A DNA stretch of 33,753 nucleotides from Oscillospiraceae bacterium (GCA_018110985.1 JAGAWT010000012.1:1-33753); one strand, 5' to 3'. Positions 6,627 through 15,323 are shown, numbered from the stretch's first letter. Numbers and translations are program-made. The notes: generated by a model from the sequence alone, not told the origin.

Positions 6627-8135
6627 CTACTCCCATTCTCTTACGGCTTCATTGTAATACTGTATCATTACAGGCTTTGTAAGGCGGTTTATCTCTATAT
6701 CGTCTGTCTGCTCGTCCTTGCCGAAAACAAAGAGCGCATCCATATTGTCCTCCGTGAGATAACGGGTGTCGGAGGGTATGGGAGCCTTTTGGCTGAGTGC
6801 CTCTTTTGATGCCATATGAAAGCCCCAGTCGCCGAATGCCGGTACCTGGAGGTGATAGGACCTGACGTTCAGCCCCTCGCTTTCCATGGTCTTTGCCACG
6901 CACCAGTAAGCCTTTTTTGCATAATAGGGAGAAGTGGACTGTACATTCAAGACCCCGCCATCTGTCAGGTGGGAGGCGCACATACGGTAAAAAACATTGG
7001 TGTACAGCTTGTTCAGAGCCTCGTTATTGGGATCCGGCAGATCGACTATGATAACATCGAACAGCTCGTCGGATCTTTCAAGGTACTCGTAGGCATCCAT
7101 GTTTATGACCGTCATCCTGCTGTCGGTGAGGGAGCCTCCGTTTATTGCCGTTATCTGCGGATCGGTGCTGCAAAGGACGGTCATGCCGGGGTCAAGGTCT
7201 ATGAGGGTGATGTGACATTCCGGGTATTTTAGCAGCTCTCTCCCCGCAAGGCCGTCACCCCCGCCGAGCACCAGTACCTTTTCACGTTTTTGGGCATAGG
7301 ACATGGGGACATGGACAAGAGCCTCATGGTAGCGGTATTCATCCGCCGTGGAGAACTGACAGTTTCCGTCTATATAGAGCCTCATATCGTCCTTATGCTT
7401 CGTGACCACTATCTTCTGATAGGCTGTCTGCCGGGAGAGTATTACCCTGTCACGATAAAGCCCGCCCTCTATAAGGTCGCTTATGTTTTCCGACATCACC
7501 ATGCCGCATATCATGCAGATCAGCAGAATAAATACGGCGCCCCTGTACAGACGGGGTCTTTTAAGGTTCTTGCCGTATTTCATGATTATGAGCGCAGATG
7601 CGGTAAGGTTCAGGGAGCCTGCGAGAAAACAGGTGGCAAAGTAGCCCAGATGCGGCAGCAGGAGCATGGGGAACGCCACGGAGCCTATGAGCCCGCCTAT
7701 ATAGTCAAAGGAAAAAATAGAAGAAAGGGTGAGGCGCAGCTCTTTCCTGTCTTCTTCTATAAGGCGGGTGAGGAGAGGTATCTCCAGTCCCGCAAGAGTG
7801 CCTATGGCAAGGATCTCCGCATACATGACTATCTCATAGGAGGCAAGAAAAAGATTGGAAAGGAAAAGCACCAGAGAGCAGGTGCCTCCTATGACGCCTA
7901 TACATATCTCAACTTTGGCAAATGCGCCCCACAGATCCTTCCTGACATACTTTGACAGAAAGGAACCTACTCCCAGGGCGCACATATAAAGACCTATGGT
8001 GACGGAATACTGGAGGGTGGAGTCGCCTACAAGGTAGGAGCTGACCGCACTTATTATAAGCTCATATACCATGGAACACCCGGATATGAGCAGTGTGGTC
8101 AGCATCAGCAGGCGATACTCGTTTTTCTCACCCAT
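6627..8135 (-). CDS. Membrane-embedded spermidine synthase homologue
   Basis: A 502-residue protein. Residues 8-215 hold about seven hydrophobic segments resembling a transporter-like membrane domain. Residues about 230-480 are a polyamine aminopropyltransferase domain: DEYRYHEALVHVP (265-277), the decarboxylated-SAM site VLGGGDGLAGRELLK (289-303), LIDLDP (311-316) and the catalytic region VDLPDPNNEALNKLYT (D365). Soluble SpeE lacks the membrane part; the fused form is a known variant. Its start codon overlaps the stop of the DUF350 gene by one base (TGATG), so translation is coupled. No SAM decarboxylase lies in the window, so the supply of aminopropyl donor, and whether the acceptor is putrescine or a membrane-associated molecule, is open. 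Confidence 0.92.
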   Translation of the reverse strand: MGEKNEYRLLMLTTLLISGCSMVYELIISAVSSYLVGDSTLQYSVTIGLYMCALGVGSFLSKYVRKDLWGAFAKVEICIGVIGGTCSLVLFLSNLFLASYEIVMYAEILAIGTLAGLEIPLLTRLIEEDRKELRLTLSSIFSFDYIGGLIGSVAFPMLLLPHLGYFATCFLAGSLNLTASALIIMKYGKNLKRPRLYRGAVFILLICMICGMVMSENISDLIEGGLYRDRVILSRQTAYQKIVVTKHKDDMRLYIDGNCQFSTADEYRYHEALVHVPMSYAQKREKVLVLGGGDGLAGRELLKYPECHITLIDLDPGMTVLCSTDPQITAINGGSLTDSRMTVINMDAYEYLERSDELFDVIIVDLPDPNNEALNKLYTNVFYRMCASHLTDGGVLNVQSTSPYYAKKAYWCVAKTMESEGLNVRSYHLQVPAFGDWGFHMASKEALSQKAPIPSDTRYLTEDNMDALFVFGKDEQTDDIEINRLTKPVMIQYYNEAVREWE

Positions 8136-8569
8136 CAGACTATCACTCCGCTTATCACGATGGCAAGACCTATGAAAATGCCTGCTACCATGATACCGGC
8201 GGCGGTGTTGCCGTTCCCTATCTCATCGTTGAGCTTATACTGACGGTTTATCTTGTCTATGATAACATAGCCCAGCATAAAGAAAACTATGCCGACGGCA
8301 AAGTACAGAAGGCTGCTGACGATGCCCCCCGCAATGCTTTCCTTTATGGCAGACGCAGCGGCAGGGGAAGATATCGCTGCCCTGAGGAGCAGGCCCACAC
8401 CTATGTTGGTGCCCGCCGACACAAAGCCCACCGCCTGATTTCCCTTCTTTATCTCTTCGGGGAAGGAGCAGGGGATGATAAGGTCGATAAGGAAATTGCC
8501 CAGTATCATGAGCACGATCCCTATGCATGAGAAAATAGCAACATCGATTATGTCTGTCAAAATATCCAT
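8135..8569 (-). CDS. DUF350-family membrane protein (YjfL-like)
   Basis: A 144-residue protein with four hydrophobic helices arranged as two similar halves, each ending in a charged loop followed by GN-x-AxG (EIKKGNQAVGFVSAG and EIGNGNTAAGIMVAG). This duplication and the motif are hallmarks of the DUF350 family, which includes E. coli YjfL. The biochemical function is not established; DUF350 genes often occur beside polyamine-related and envelope-stress genes. Started at ATG 8569 with GGAGGG upstream. It lies 21 bp after the DUF4178 gene and overlaps the synthase gene by one base, so it is the middle gene of a tight operon. Confidence 0.9.
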   Translation of the reverse strand: MDILTDIIDVAIFSCIGIVLMILGNFLIDLIIPCSFPEEIKKGNQAVGFVSAGTNIGVGLLLRAAISSPAAASAIKESIAGGIVSSLLYFAVGIVFFMLGYVIIDKINRQYKLNDEIGNGNTAAGIMVAGIFIGLAIVISGVIV

Positions 8570-8590
8570 TTCAAAGTACCCTCCTGATGA

Positions 8591-9682
8591 TCACTTTCCG
8601 CTGCTGAGTCCGCCGCCGGATGAGTTTCTTGCGTTGATGCTTTCCTGCCGCACACTGCCGGAATAGCTGTTGTAGGTGTTGTCGCCGGAATAGCTTATAC
8701 TGCCGTCGCTGTAGGAGCTGTACGGCGATGAATAGCCCGAATAAGAAGATGAGTCGTGGGAATAGCCTGTCGAATAGTAGAACCTGCGGTAATAGCGGCG
8801 TGACCTGGCATTTCCACGGTAGAGATCGTTGTCGCTGGTGTAGGCATATTTCCTGTTTGAGACCTGTACCAGCACGTCTCCCTCCTCGGAGGTATAGATA
8901 AGGCAGTACTCCTTTTTGGTGAGTATGCCGACAGCACCGTCATCCTCTTCGGTATCCTGCTGGACATATTCCGTTTCACCCTCTATAGCCCTTATTATAT
9001 CCTTGGATGTGCTGTCTATGGTGGAGCCTGAGGCTGCCTTGTACACATCCGCCTTCTGCTTTTCGTTTCCGGTGATGGATGTCACATAGGTATAACCCGG
9101 ATCCTTTTTCAGGTATTTGGCAATGGTGCTGGTGAAGTGGATATTCTCCAGGAGCCCGCCCAGAAAAGGTATCACCATGAAGACGATAGTTGCGAGCACG
9201 GCGATGAGCGCATTTTTCTTGTTTATCTCGCCCCCTCCCGATCCCGATGGAGCCCGGTATTTGTCGTCGTGTCTTATAAAGGCTATCTCATCCTCGTCAA
9301 GGTAGTAGCCCTCGGAGTATTCGGTGCCGTCATCCCATGTCTCCTCGGATATTATCTTTTCCTCAGTAGAGTCTTCGTATTCTGCAAAGGATGCGGTGTC
9401 GCCCGATTCCACATCCACCGCTCCGTAGGCATAGGCAACTCTCTGCCGTCCCCTGTCCACCTCATGGTAGCCCGATCTGTTGACATGGCGCACCATCCGG
9501 GAAATGGAGTATTCCCTGTAAGTATCATCAACGCTGAGCCATGCTTCTGAGTTGTCATCCAGCTTGAAAACACGGTATTCGTCCCATACGCTTTTGTTGT
9601 ATACATCTGTATAGTGTATCTTACCGACGACCCTGTAGCCTTCGCTGTCGATGCTGAGTATATCGCCGACAGAAAAATCCAT
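8591..9682 (-). CDS. DUF4178 protein with one TM and Tyr/Ser-rich tail
   Basis: A 363-residue protein. Residues 1-90 match the DUF4178 pattern (VGDILSIDSEGYRVVGKI, then W-DEYRVFKLDD-SEAWLSVDD). About 95-150 is an acidic linker, 157-178 a single transmembrane helix, and about 184-290 a second domain (TYVTSITGN, ADVYKAASG, CLIYTSEEGDVLVQVSN) that resembles DUF4247 as I remember it. Residues 293-363 are low-complexity, rich in Tyr, Ser and Gly after an RRYYRR basic patch. DUF4178, DUF4247, DUF350 and spermidine synthase genes recur together in other bacteria; here the first two appear fused. The role is unknown, possibly presenting or modifying membrane-linked polyamine products (inference). Start supported by an AAGGGGG site and a clear upstream promoter. 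Confidence 0.82.
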   Translation of the reverse strand: MDFSVGDILSIDSEGYRVVGKIHYTDVYNKSVWDEYRVFKLDDNSEAWLSVDDTYREYSISRMVRHVNRSGYHEVDRGRQRVAYAYGAVDVESGDTASFAEYEDSTEEKIISEETWDDGTEYSEGYYLDEDEIAFIRHDDKYRAPSGSGGGEINKKNALIAVLATIVFMVIPFLGGLLENIHFTSTIAKYLKKDPGYTYVTSITGNEKQKADVYKAASGSTIDSTSKDIIRAIEGETEYVQQDTEEDDGAVGILTKKEYCLIYTSEEGDVLVQVSNRKYAYTSDNDLYRGNARSRRYYRRFYYSTGYSHDSSSYSGYSSPYSSYSDGSISYSGDNTYNSYSGSVRQESINARNSSGGGLSSGK

Positions 9683-9721
9683 TTATGGTCTTCCCCCTTC
9701 CGATAGTATCGTATAAAATCA

Positions 9722-9750
9722 ATTTTACTTTATTTACGAGCTTATGTCAA
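9722..9750 (-). promoter_or_regulatory. Promoter of the DUF4178-DUF350-SpeE operon
   Basis: Read on the minus strand: TTGACA (9745-9750), 17-bp spacer, TAAAAT (9722-9727), about 40 bp before the start codon at 9682. No other promoter is seen between the three genes, so they form one transcript. Confidence 0.75.
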
Positions 9751-9830
9751 GAGAAAAAACGCTTTTCTTAACAAACTTTAATCTATTTTCGGCAAAATGC
9801 TCTTTTTGTATGATAATGTACGGCTCATGC

Positions 9831-9863
9831 AAAAAGATCCCCGCCTGTTTTTTCGGCGGGGAT
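9831..9863 (-). terminator. Intrinsic terminator after GH11 xylanase gene
   Basis: Nine-pair stem ATCCCCGCC/GGCGGGGAT around a loop containing an A-run, followed on the minus strand by T5 (the A-run at 9831-9835). It begins 6 bp after the xylanase stop codon. Confidence 0.85.
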
Positions 9864-9868
9864 GATGA

Positions 9869-10666
9869 TCACAGCTTTATTACCTCTACATCCTCCGAAG
9901 GAGTGTATGTGTCGGCGATGCTCAGCTCGTTCTTGTAGACATCGGCTTTTCCGTTGGACTGGTAGCCTTCTATGGTGAGGGCTACTTCATACATCTTGCC
10001 CATTTCAAGGCCGCACTGCTCCCATGCCTCAAAGTGCTTGGAGATGTTTATGCTGCCTTCCAGCTTGTTTCCCTCCACAGGGGGGATCTTGTCCTTTCTG
10101 ACGCTCCAGAACTGGTCAAAGGTGGAGGTGCCGTCGATAGAGGGCTGGTTCACCCTCTTTGTCTTGTAGATCTCATAAACGGCTCCGTCTATGCTCACAG
10201 TGCCGTAAGCCATTCCTCCGGGGGGCTTCCAGGTCCCCCATGAATCTACGATGTAGAATTCTATGAGAGGGCTCCTTGTCCAGCCGTAGACACACATATA
10301 GGAATTGCCGTCGGGCTGGTAGTCCACTCCGTACTCTACGGACATATTGCCAAGCTCCTTGTATGTCTTGGTACAGTCGAACTTCTGACCTCTTCTGAAC
10401 AGGGCGTTATTGATGTCGCTCCATTCGCAGGAAAATGTCCCGCCCTTCTTGACGGTGAAGGTGGTATTGCCCTTGTCCTTCCACAGCTCATAGCCGTAAC
10501 CGTCCGAGGTGCCGATCTTGTTTTCGGTAAACACCTGATCCTTAACCTCCTCTGCACTTGCCGAGGTCTGTACGCTGCTCTGGGCGGTCTGTCCGCAGCC
10601 GGTGATACCTGCCATACCAACAGCTATCACAGCGCACATTGCCATAGTTTTGATTGTCCGTCTCAT
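9869..10666 (-). CDS. GH11 endo-1,4-beta-xylanase, lipoprotein
   Basis: A 265-residue protein. Residues 1-24 are a lipoprotein signal ending in ITGC (lipid-modified C24), then a short Ser/Gln/Ala linker to about 44. The rest is a single GH11 beta-jelly-roll: [18 protein letters not shown] holds the nucleophile E136, [20 protein letters not shown] is the thumb region, and [15 protein letters not shown] holds the acid/base E233. It should hydrolyse xylan internally while anchored to the outer face of the cell membrane. There is no carbohydrate-binding or dockerin module, which is unlike many secreted ruminococcal xylanases; lipid anchoring would keep products near the cell. It has its own promoter and terminator. 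The hybrid kinase gene upstream on the same strand may sense related conditions, but this is only suggested by adjacency. Confidence 0.95.
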   Translation of the reverse strand: MRRTIKTMAMCAVIAVGMAGITGCGQTAQSSVQTSASAEEVKDQVFTENKIGTSDGYGYELWKDKGNTTFTVKKGGTFSCEWSDINNALFRRGQKFDCTKTYKELGNMSVEYGVDYQPDGNSYMCVYGWTRSPLIEFYIVDSWGTWKPPGGMAYGTVSIDGAVYEIYKTKRVNQPSIDGTSTFDQFWSVRKDKIPPVEGNKLEGSINISKHFEAWEQCGLEMGKMYEVALTIEGYQSNGKADVYKNELSIADTYTPSEDVEVIKL

Positions 10667-10701
10667 CTGCTGACCTCACTTTGTAATGAACTATTAGGTA
10701 A

Positions 10702-10729
10702 ATTCTACCATATTTAAAGAAAATTACAA
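10702..10729 (-). promoter_or_regulatory. Promoter of the GH11 xylanase gene
   Basis: Minus-strand TTGTAA (10724-10729), 16-bp spacer, TAGAAT (10702-10707), about 35 bp before the start codon at 10666. A moderately weak -35 box, compatible with regulation. No operator-like palindrome is evident beside it. Confidence 0.6.
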
Positions 10730-10775
10730 GTGATTTTTTGTTGTTTTTATGCTGTATTTTGCGGAGCGGGCGGGA

Positions 10776-13700
10776 TCAGACTATAAGGCTCTCAAGAGTT
10801 GCAAAAAGAGCGGTGTTGTCTATGGGCTTTGAAAGGTGCGCATTCATGCCCGCCTGCAGGCTGCGCTGTACATCCTCATCAAAGGCATTTGCCGTAAGTG
10901 CTATTATGGGAACGGTCTTTGCATCCTCCCTGTCCAGGGAACGTATGGTGGAAGCGGCTTCAAGACCGTCCATTTCCGGCATCCTTATGTCCATAAGTAT
11001 AGCAGAGTAATGACCGGGCTCGCTCTCTGCAAACCTTTCCACGGCCTCCCTGCCGTTTGTCACATGATCTGCCGTCATATCACGCATTGCAAGCACCATC
11101 TTCATTATGTCCGCATTTATCTGCACATCCTCTGCAAGCAGAACGCACTTTCCCGCAAGGTCGGCTGCGGGGATGGGTGATACCTCTCTCTTTTGCACAG
11201 CCTTCCTGAATTCCTCGATCACGGCATCCGCAAAAAGAGGCTTGGCGATAAAGCTGTCAACTCCCGCATTCACCGCATCGTCCATAACATCATCCCACTT
11301 GTAGGCAGTGATTATTATGATGGCAGAGCCTCTCCCCACTATGCGCCTTATCCTCCTTACGGTCTCTATGCCGTCCATTTCGGGCATTTTAAGATCCACG
11401 AGTATAAGGTCGTAAAGAGACTGCCTTGCGTGCCTCAGGGAGACCATATCTATCGCATCCGCACCGGAGGTGGCAGTTTCGCAGCGGATCCCCACCTTTT
11501 CAAGGATCACCTTTGCGTGTTCGCAGGCCACAGGGTCATCGTCCACCACAAGAACGCTCATAGTGTTCGGGTCTATATCCTTTTCTGAAGCTGCTTCCCT
11601 TATATCGGACTCCGCAAGTGTGACCGACACTGTAAATACCGTACCCTCTCCTTTTTGGCTCTTCACATCTATATTGCCGTTCATCATTTCCACAATGCTC
11701 TTTGTGATGGCAAGACCGAGTCCGGAGCTGCCGTATTTGCTGGTGGCGGAGGAATCCTCCTGACTGAACGAATCGAATATATGCGGGAGATAGTCATCTG
11801 CAATTCCGACACCCGTGTCGCTTACGGTGAAGCGCAGGGTACTTTGCTTTCCGAAGCTTGCGGTCTTTTCGGCACTGAAAGTGACTTTGCCGCCTTCCGG
11901 AGTGAATTTCACCGCATTTCCCAGGATATTTATAAGTATCTGCTTCAGCTTTACGCTGTCTCCCACATAGTGATCGGCTATGCCTTCACCTACGCTGCTT
12001 TCGTACATAAGCCCCTTTTCAGTACACTGACCCGAAAACAGGGTGTCTATCTGTGTCATGAGCCTTGTGAATGAAAAGTCCTCGTTTCTCAGCACCATTT
12101 TCCCCGACTCTATCCTTGACATATCGAGGATATCGTTTATAATCTCCAGAAGATGATTGGCAGAGACGCCTATCTTTTCCAGATATTCTCTGGTGCTGTC
12201 CGAAATATCGGGGTCGTTGAGAGCGATGCTGTCAAGACCGATTATGGCATTCATGGGAGTCCTTATCTCATGGCTCATGCTTGAAAGGAAGGCGGTCTTT
12301 GCCCTGCTTGCCTCCTCTGCGGCATTGAGGGCATCGCTGAGCGCCGTATTCTGGGACATCTGCTCCCTCATTTCCGCATCTATGTCCGTAAAGCTGATGC
12401 CTATGGCGTTCTGTGTGGTATGCTCATTGGTCTCGTCACCACTGTGTACATCTGCTATCCTTATCATCTCATAGCTTTCCGTACCATTGTATTCTATGAG
12501 GTAGCGGTATATGAGGATACTGCTCTTTGCAAGGGAGGAACGGATATTTTCCGCATCTATGAACTGTAAAAAGCCGTCACGGTATTTTTCGGAGACCCTT
12601 TCGTTGGCATAGCGTGTAAAGGCATCCCTGAAAGAAAATTCATCCCCCACCTGCGGACCGTAGTCGATGTCCACGACTGAGCGATAGCAGATGCATCTGT
12701 CAGTTTCAAGGTCTGCAAAGTAAACACTTTTATAGTCGCTTGAAAGGGCATTTATCATGTAGTCCTGCTGAGTTCGCTGCTTTTCCTGATCCAGCAGCCT
12801 CTGCTGCAGCTCCAGACGGTGCTCCAGTTCCTCCTGCTTTACCCTGTTCTCTGCTTCGGAGCGCTCCTTGTCCAGCTCCAGAAGGGCAGCTCTCTTGTTC
12901 TGCACATAGAGCACCATGAACATGAGCACCAGAATAACAACTGTAAGCCCGGTCTGCACAAGGCTCCTGACTATTATCCCCTCGGAAACGGAGCCTATCT
13001 TATCACCTATGACGCTTTCCCTTATAAGGTAGGTGAGCATCCAGTCGGTACCGTCTACATTGGTGTAGGAAAGGGTCTCCTTTATGCCCTCATATGTAAA
13101 GGTGGCGACCCCGTTCCTGCCGTTTGCAAAATCCTCCTTTACGCTTGATGCACTTCCGCTGCCCTCAAAGTCTGCGTTCTCCAAGGCACTGAGAAGGTTA
13201 TCCTCCTGTGCAAGACCTCCCAGTACCATGTTGGTAAGGGCTACGCCGTCCTTTGTGTAGATGTTTACAAAGGTGGTGCCGTTGTTGTCGGATGTAAGTG
13301 AGACACCCTCAAGCATGGTGTTCATGTCTATTTCCATGAAGCAGACGGTAAAAATGTTCCCCTCAAGTGAAAGTCCCTCCACCGGAATGGCAACGATCAC
13401 CTTTTTCTGCGGGCTTAGAGTGTCCTTCAGACCTATCTGTGGCTCGGATATGTTTTGGTAGTCGATGTTGTACTCGTCTATATTATTCTGTGTTCCCTGG
13501 GATGTGTAGATGACACCGTTTGTGTCTATAAAGGCGAATTTTTCCAGTGTATACAGCTTTTTCATCCTTGACTGATAAGCCATCAGCTTTTCGGGAGCAG
13601 AGGTGTCATCCTCCGTCATAAGGCTCACTGCGGTCTGCAGGTCGGATATATGCCTTTTCAGAGAGGAAGCGACTACCTGTTCACGCCTGCCCGCCAGCTC

Positions 13701-13856
13701 ATCAAGATACAGAAGGCTGACGGAGGTGACTGCATCCTCCGTATCCTGTCTTGCCCTGTGGCCGGAATATATAGTTCCGAAAATGAGTGTAAAAGCTACC
13801 AGCACGCCTCCCACTATTGCGACCGGAAGGGAGCGGCGGTGTCGGTTATTATCCAT
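10776..13856 (-). CDS. Hybrid sensor histidine kinase with two receiver domains
   Basis: A 1026-residue membrane kinase. TM1 about 11-30, an extracellular Cache-like sensor about 35-290, TM2 about 297-318, a coiled coil about 325-365, and a PAS-like region about 370-495. HisKA follows with phospho-acceptor H529 in SMSHEIRTPMN, then HATPase_c with N647 (ILGNAVKF), DTGVGI (680-685) and GLGLAI (712-717). Two receiver domains follow: REC1 (D772, D773, phospho-acceptor D821, T850, K872) and REC2 (E909, D910, phospho-acceptor D956, T988, K1010). No HPt or DNA-binding output domain is present, so the phosphate must pass to a partner encoded elsewhere, or the receivers act by protein contact. Ligand unknown. 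It lies upstream of the xylanase gene on the same strand, which has its own promoter. Confidence 0.95.
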   Translation of the reverse strand: MDNNRHRRSLPVAIVGGVLVAFTLIFGTIYSGHRARQDTEDAVTSVSLLYLDELAGRREQVVASSLKRHISDLQTAVSLMTEDDTSAPEKLMAYQSRMKKLYTLEKFAFIDTNGVIYTSQGTQNNIDEYNIDYQNISEPQIGLKDTLSPQKKVIVAIPVEGLSLEGNIFTVCFMEIDMNTMLEGVSLTSDNNGTTFVNIYTKDGVALTNMVLGGLAQEDNLLSALENADFEGSGSASSVKEDFANGRNGVATFTYEGIKETLSYTNVDGTDWMLTYLIRESVIGDKIGSVSEGIIVRSLVQTGLTVVILVLMFMVLYVQNKRAALLELDKERSEAENRVKQEELEHRLELQQRLLDQEKQRTQQDYMINALSSDYKSVYFADLETDRCICYRSVVDIDYGPQVGDEFSFRDAFTRYANERVSEKYRDGFLQFIDAENIRSSLAKSSILIYRYLIEYNGTESYEMIRIADVHSGDETNEHTTQNAIGISFTDIDAEMREQMSQNTALSDALNAAEEASRAKTAFLSSMSHEIRTPMNAIIGLDSIALNDPDISDSTREYLEKIGVSANHLLEIINDILDMSRIESGKMVLRNEDFSFTRLMTQIDTLFSGQCTEKGLMYESSVGEGIADHYVGDSVKLKQILINILGNAVKFTPEGGKVTFSAEKTASFGKQSTLRFTVSDTGVGIADDYLPHIFDSFSQEDSSATSKYGSSGLGLAITKSIVEMMNGNIDVKSQKGEGTVFTVSVTLAESDIREAASEKDIDPNTMSVLVVDDDPVACEHAKVILEKVGIRCETATSGADAIDMVSLRHARQSLYDLILVDLKMPEMDGIETVRRIRRIVGRGSAIIIITAYKWDDVMDDAVNAGVDSFIAKPLFADAVIEEFRKAVQKREVSPIPAADLAGKCVLLAEDVQINADIMKMVLAMRDMTADHVTNGREAVERFAESEPGHYSAILMDIRMPEMDGLEAASTIRSLDREDAKTVPIIALTANAFDEDVQRSLQAGMNAHLSKPIDNTALFATLESLIV

Positions 13857-14028
13857 TCTGTGTACCTTCTTCTGAGTTTACTTTCGGGTATGCTTTAGAC
13901 CTGTGTAAAAGCCGGCCTTTTATCCGGAGGGGTGTGCGCCGCATATGCAGCAGATCCTTTTATCCGCCATCATCGCCACATATACGGACATTTTTGGATG
14001 CTGTAATCCGTATGCCTTTTTATGTATC
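13857..14028 (-). other. Long 5' leader of the hybrid kinase mRNA
   Basis: About 170 nt between the predicted transcription start and the kinase start codon without an open frame of note. It contains an inverted repeat ATACGGA...TCCGTAT (13982-13988 and 14007-14013) with an 18-nt loop near the 5' end. I compared it by eye with c-di-GMP, T-box and other common leader motifs and saw no match. Bases 14064-14144, beyond the promoter, show no feature. Confidence 0.35.
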
Positions 14029-14034
14029 TATTTG

Positions 14035-14063
14035 ATTATAACACTTTTAACGGATCATTTCAA
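14035..14063 (-). promoter_or_regulatory. Promoter of the hybrid kinase gene
   Basis: Minus-strand TTGAAA (14058-14063), 17-bp spacer, perfect TATAAT (14035-14040). The start codon is at 13856, so the transcript would have a leader of roughly 170 nt. Confidence 0.75.
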
Positions 14064-14144
14064 GTAAAATCCTTAAAATATATGCGGGGGAGCTTCTTTG
14101 AGAGAAGACTGCGGCAGCACAGGCACCATGCGGATAAAAACTTC

Positions 14145-14173
14145 TTGACATTATCATTTGGATGCTATAAAAT
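14145..14173 (+). promoter_or_regulatory. Promoter of the methyltransferase-fusion gene
   Basis: TTGACA (14145-14150), 17-bp spacer, TAAAAT (14168-14173), about 115 bp before the start codon at 14289, leaving a leader of about 105 nt. It diverges from the hybrid kinase promoter 80 bp away. Confidence 0.7.
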
Positions 14174-14288
14174 GGTAATAAAGAGTTTTTATTTGATACT
14201 GCAACAAACAGCAAACATCCGATCGACCTTTATGACCGGAACGATACTGAACGGTAAAAAAGCATAACAGTTTTCGGAGGAGCTTGAA

Positions 14289-15323
14289 ATGGATAACTTA
14301 AAAAACTATATTCCCTTTGACTGGAACTCACTTGAGGATAAGTCGGCTTGGCTTGAACCCTGCGAGGAAAGCTACTATTACGCCCGGAAATGGAAAAGGG
14401 AGGGACGAAAGAGCATTCTTGACCTAGGCTGCGGCCTTGGGAGACATTCACTGCTGTTTGCAAGTCAGGGATTCAGGGTCACGGCAGCGGATATTTCCGA
14501 TGATGCTCTGTCCTTCCTTAAAAAGCAGTGCAGGGAAACAGGCGCTGAAATAGCCTGCAGAAAGGCGGATATGAGGTCACTGCCCTTTGCGGATGATGCC
14601 TTTGACTGTGTATTTGCCATGCATTCCGCAGGCCATGCAGATACTGCGGGGATGAGGAGTATCATCGGCGAGATAAGGCGTGTGCTGAAGCCGGAGGGGA
14701 GCGTTTTCCTCACCCTGTGTTCAAAGGATACATGGACCTTTGCGGAGTCGGGACTGCCAAGGCTTGACGAGAACACGGTAGTCAAAAACGACGGTCCCGA
14801 ACAGGGGGTGCCTCATTTCTTTGCGGACAGCTCCAATATAATGGAGCTTTTTGAGGACTTTGAGCTTATAAAGGTCCGCCACATAGATGACTGTTACGAC
14901 GAAAGAAGCCGCAAAGACGGCAAATGGAGAAACCAGAAGCACTATTTCATAGAGGCTGTCATACACAAGAAGGCAAATATACCCGACTATTCCGATATTA
15001 TAGGAAAGACGGTGGATTGCGTCATAGACCGCCCGCTGGGCAGCACCCATCCGAGACACGGAAGTCTTGTGTACCCTGTAAACTACGGCTATGTAAAGGG
15101 TATCATGGGCGGTGACGGTGCAGAGCAGGATGTGTACATCCTGGGAGAGGATACTCCCCTTGATAGCTTTAAGGGAAAGGTCATCGCTGTGTATCACAGG
15201 CTCAACGACAATGAGGACAAGTGGATAGTGGCAGGTGAAGGGAAGACATTCACCGAAAAGGAGATCCTTGAAAAAACAGAGTTTCAGGAGAAGTTTTTTG
15301 ACGATGTCCTGTATATGAAATAA
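14289..15323 (+). CDS. SAM methyltransferase fused to a pyrophosphatase-like domain
   Basis: A 344-residue two-domain protein. Residues about 1-225 are a class I methyltransferase: SAM motif I ILDLGCGLGRHSL (43-55), the acidic end of strand 2 VTAADIS (64-70), ADMRSLPF (93-100), DCVFAMHS and VLKPEGSVFLT. Residues about 236-344 resemble the short family I inorganic pyrophosphatase-like proteins of Firmicutes: DRPLGSTHPRHGSLVYPVNY (247-266), GYVKGIMGGDGAEQDVYILG (267-286) and an AVYHRLND strand. The acidic residues of GGDGAEQD are kept, but the set of Asp residues of true PPase cannot be fully mapped, so phosphatase activity is uncertain. GGAGGAG precedes the start. The stop is about 200 bp before the FN3 genes. 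The methyl acceptor is unknown. Confidence 0.8.
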   Translation: MDNLKNYIPFDWNSLEDKSAWLEPCEESYYYARKWKREGRKSILDLGCGLGRHSLLFASQGFRVTAADISDDALSFLKKQCRETGAEIACRKADMRSLPFADDAFDCVFAMHSAGHADTAGMRSIIGEIRRVLKPEGSVFLTLCSKDTWTFAESGLPRLDENTVVKNDGPEQGVPHFFADSSNIMELFEDFELIKVRHIDDCYDERSRKDGKWRNQKHYFIEAVIHKKANIPDYSDIIGKTVDCVIDRPLGSTHPRHGSLVYPVNYGYVKGIMGGDGAEQDVYILGEDTPLDSFKGKVIAVYHRLNDNEDKWIVAGEGKTFTEKEILEKTEFQEKFFDDVLYMK

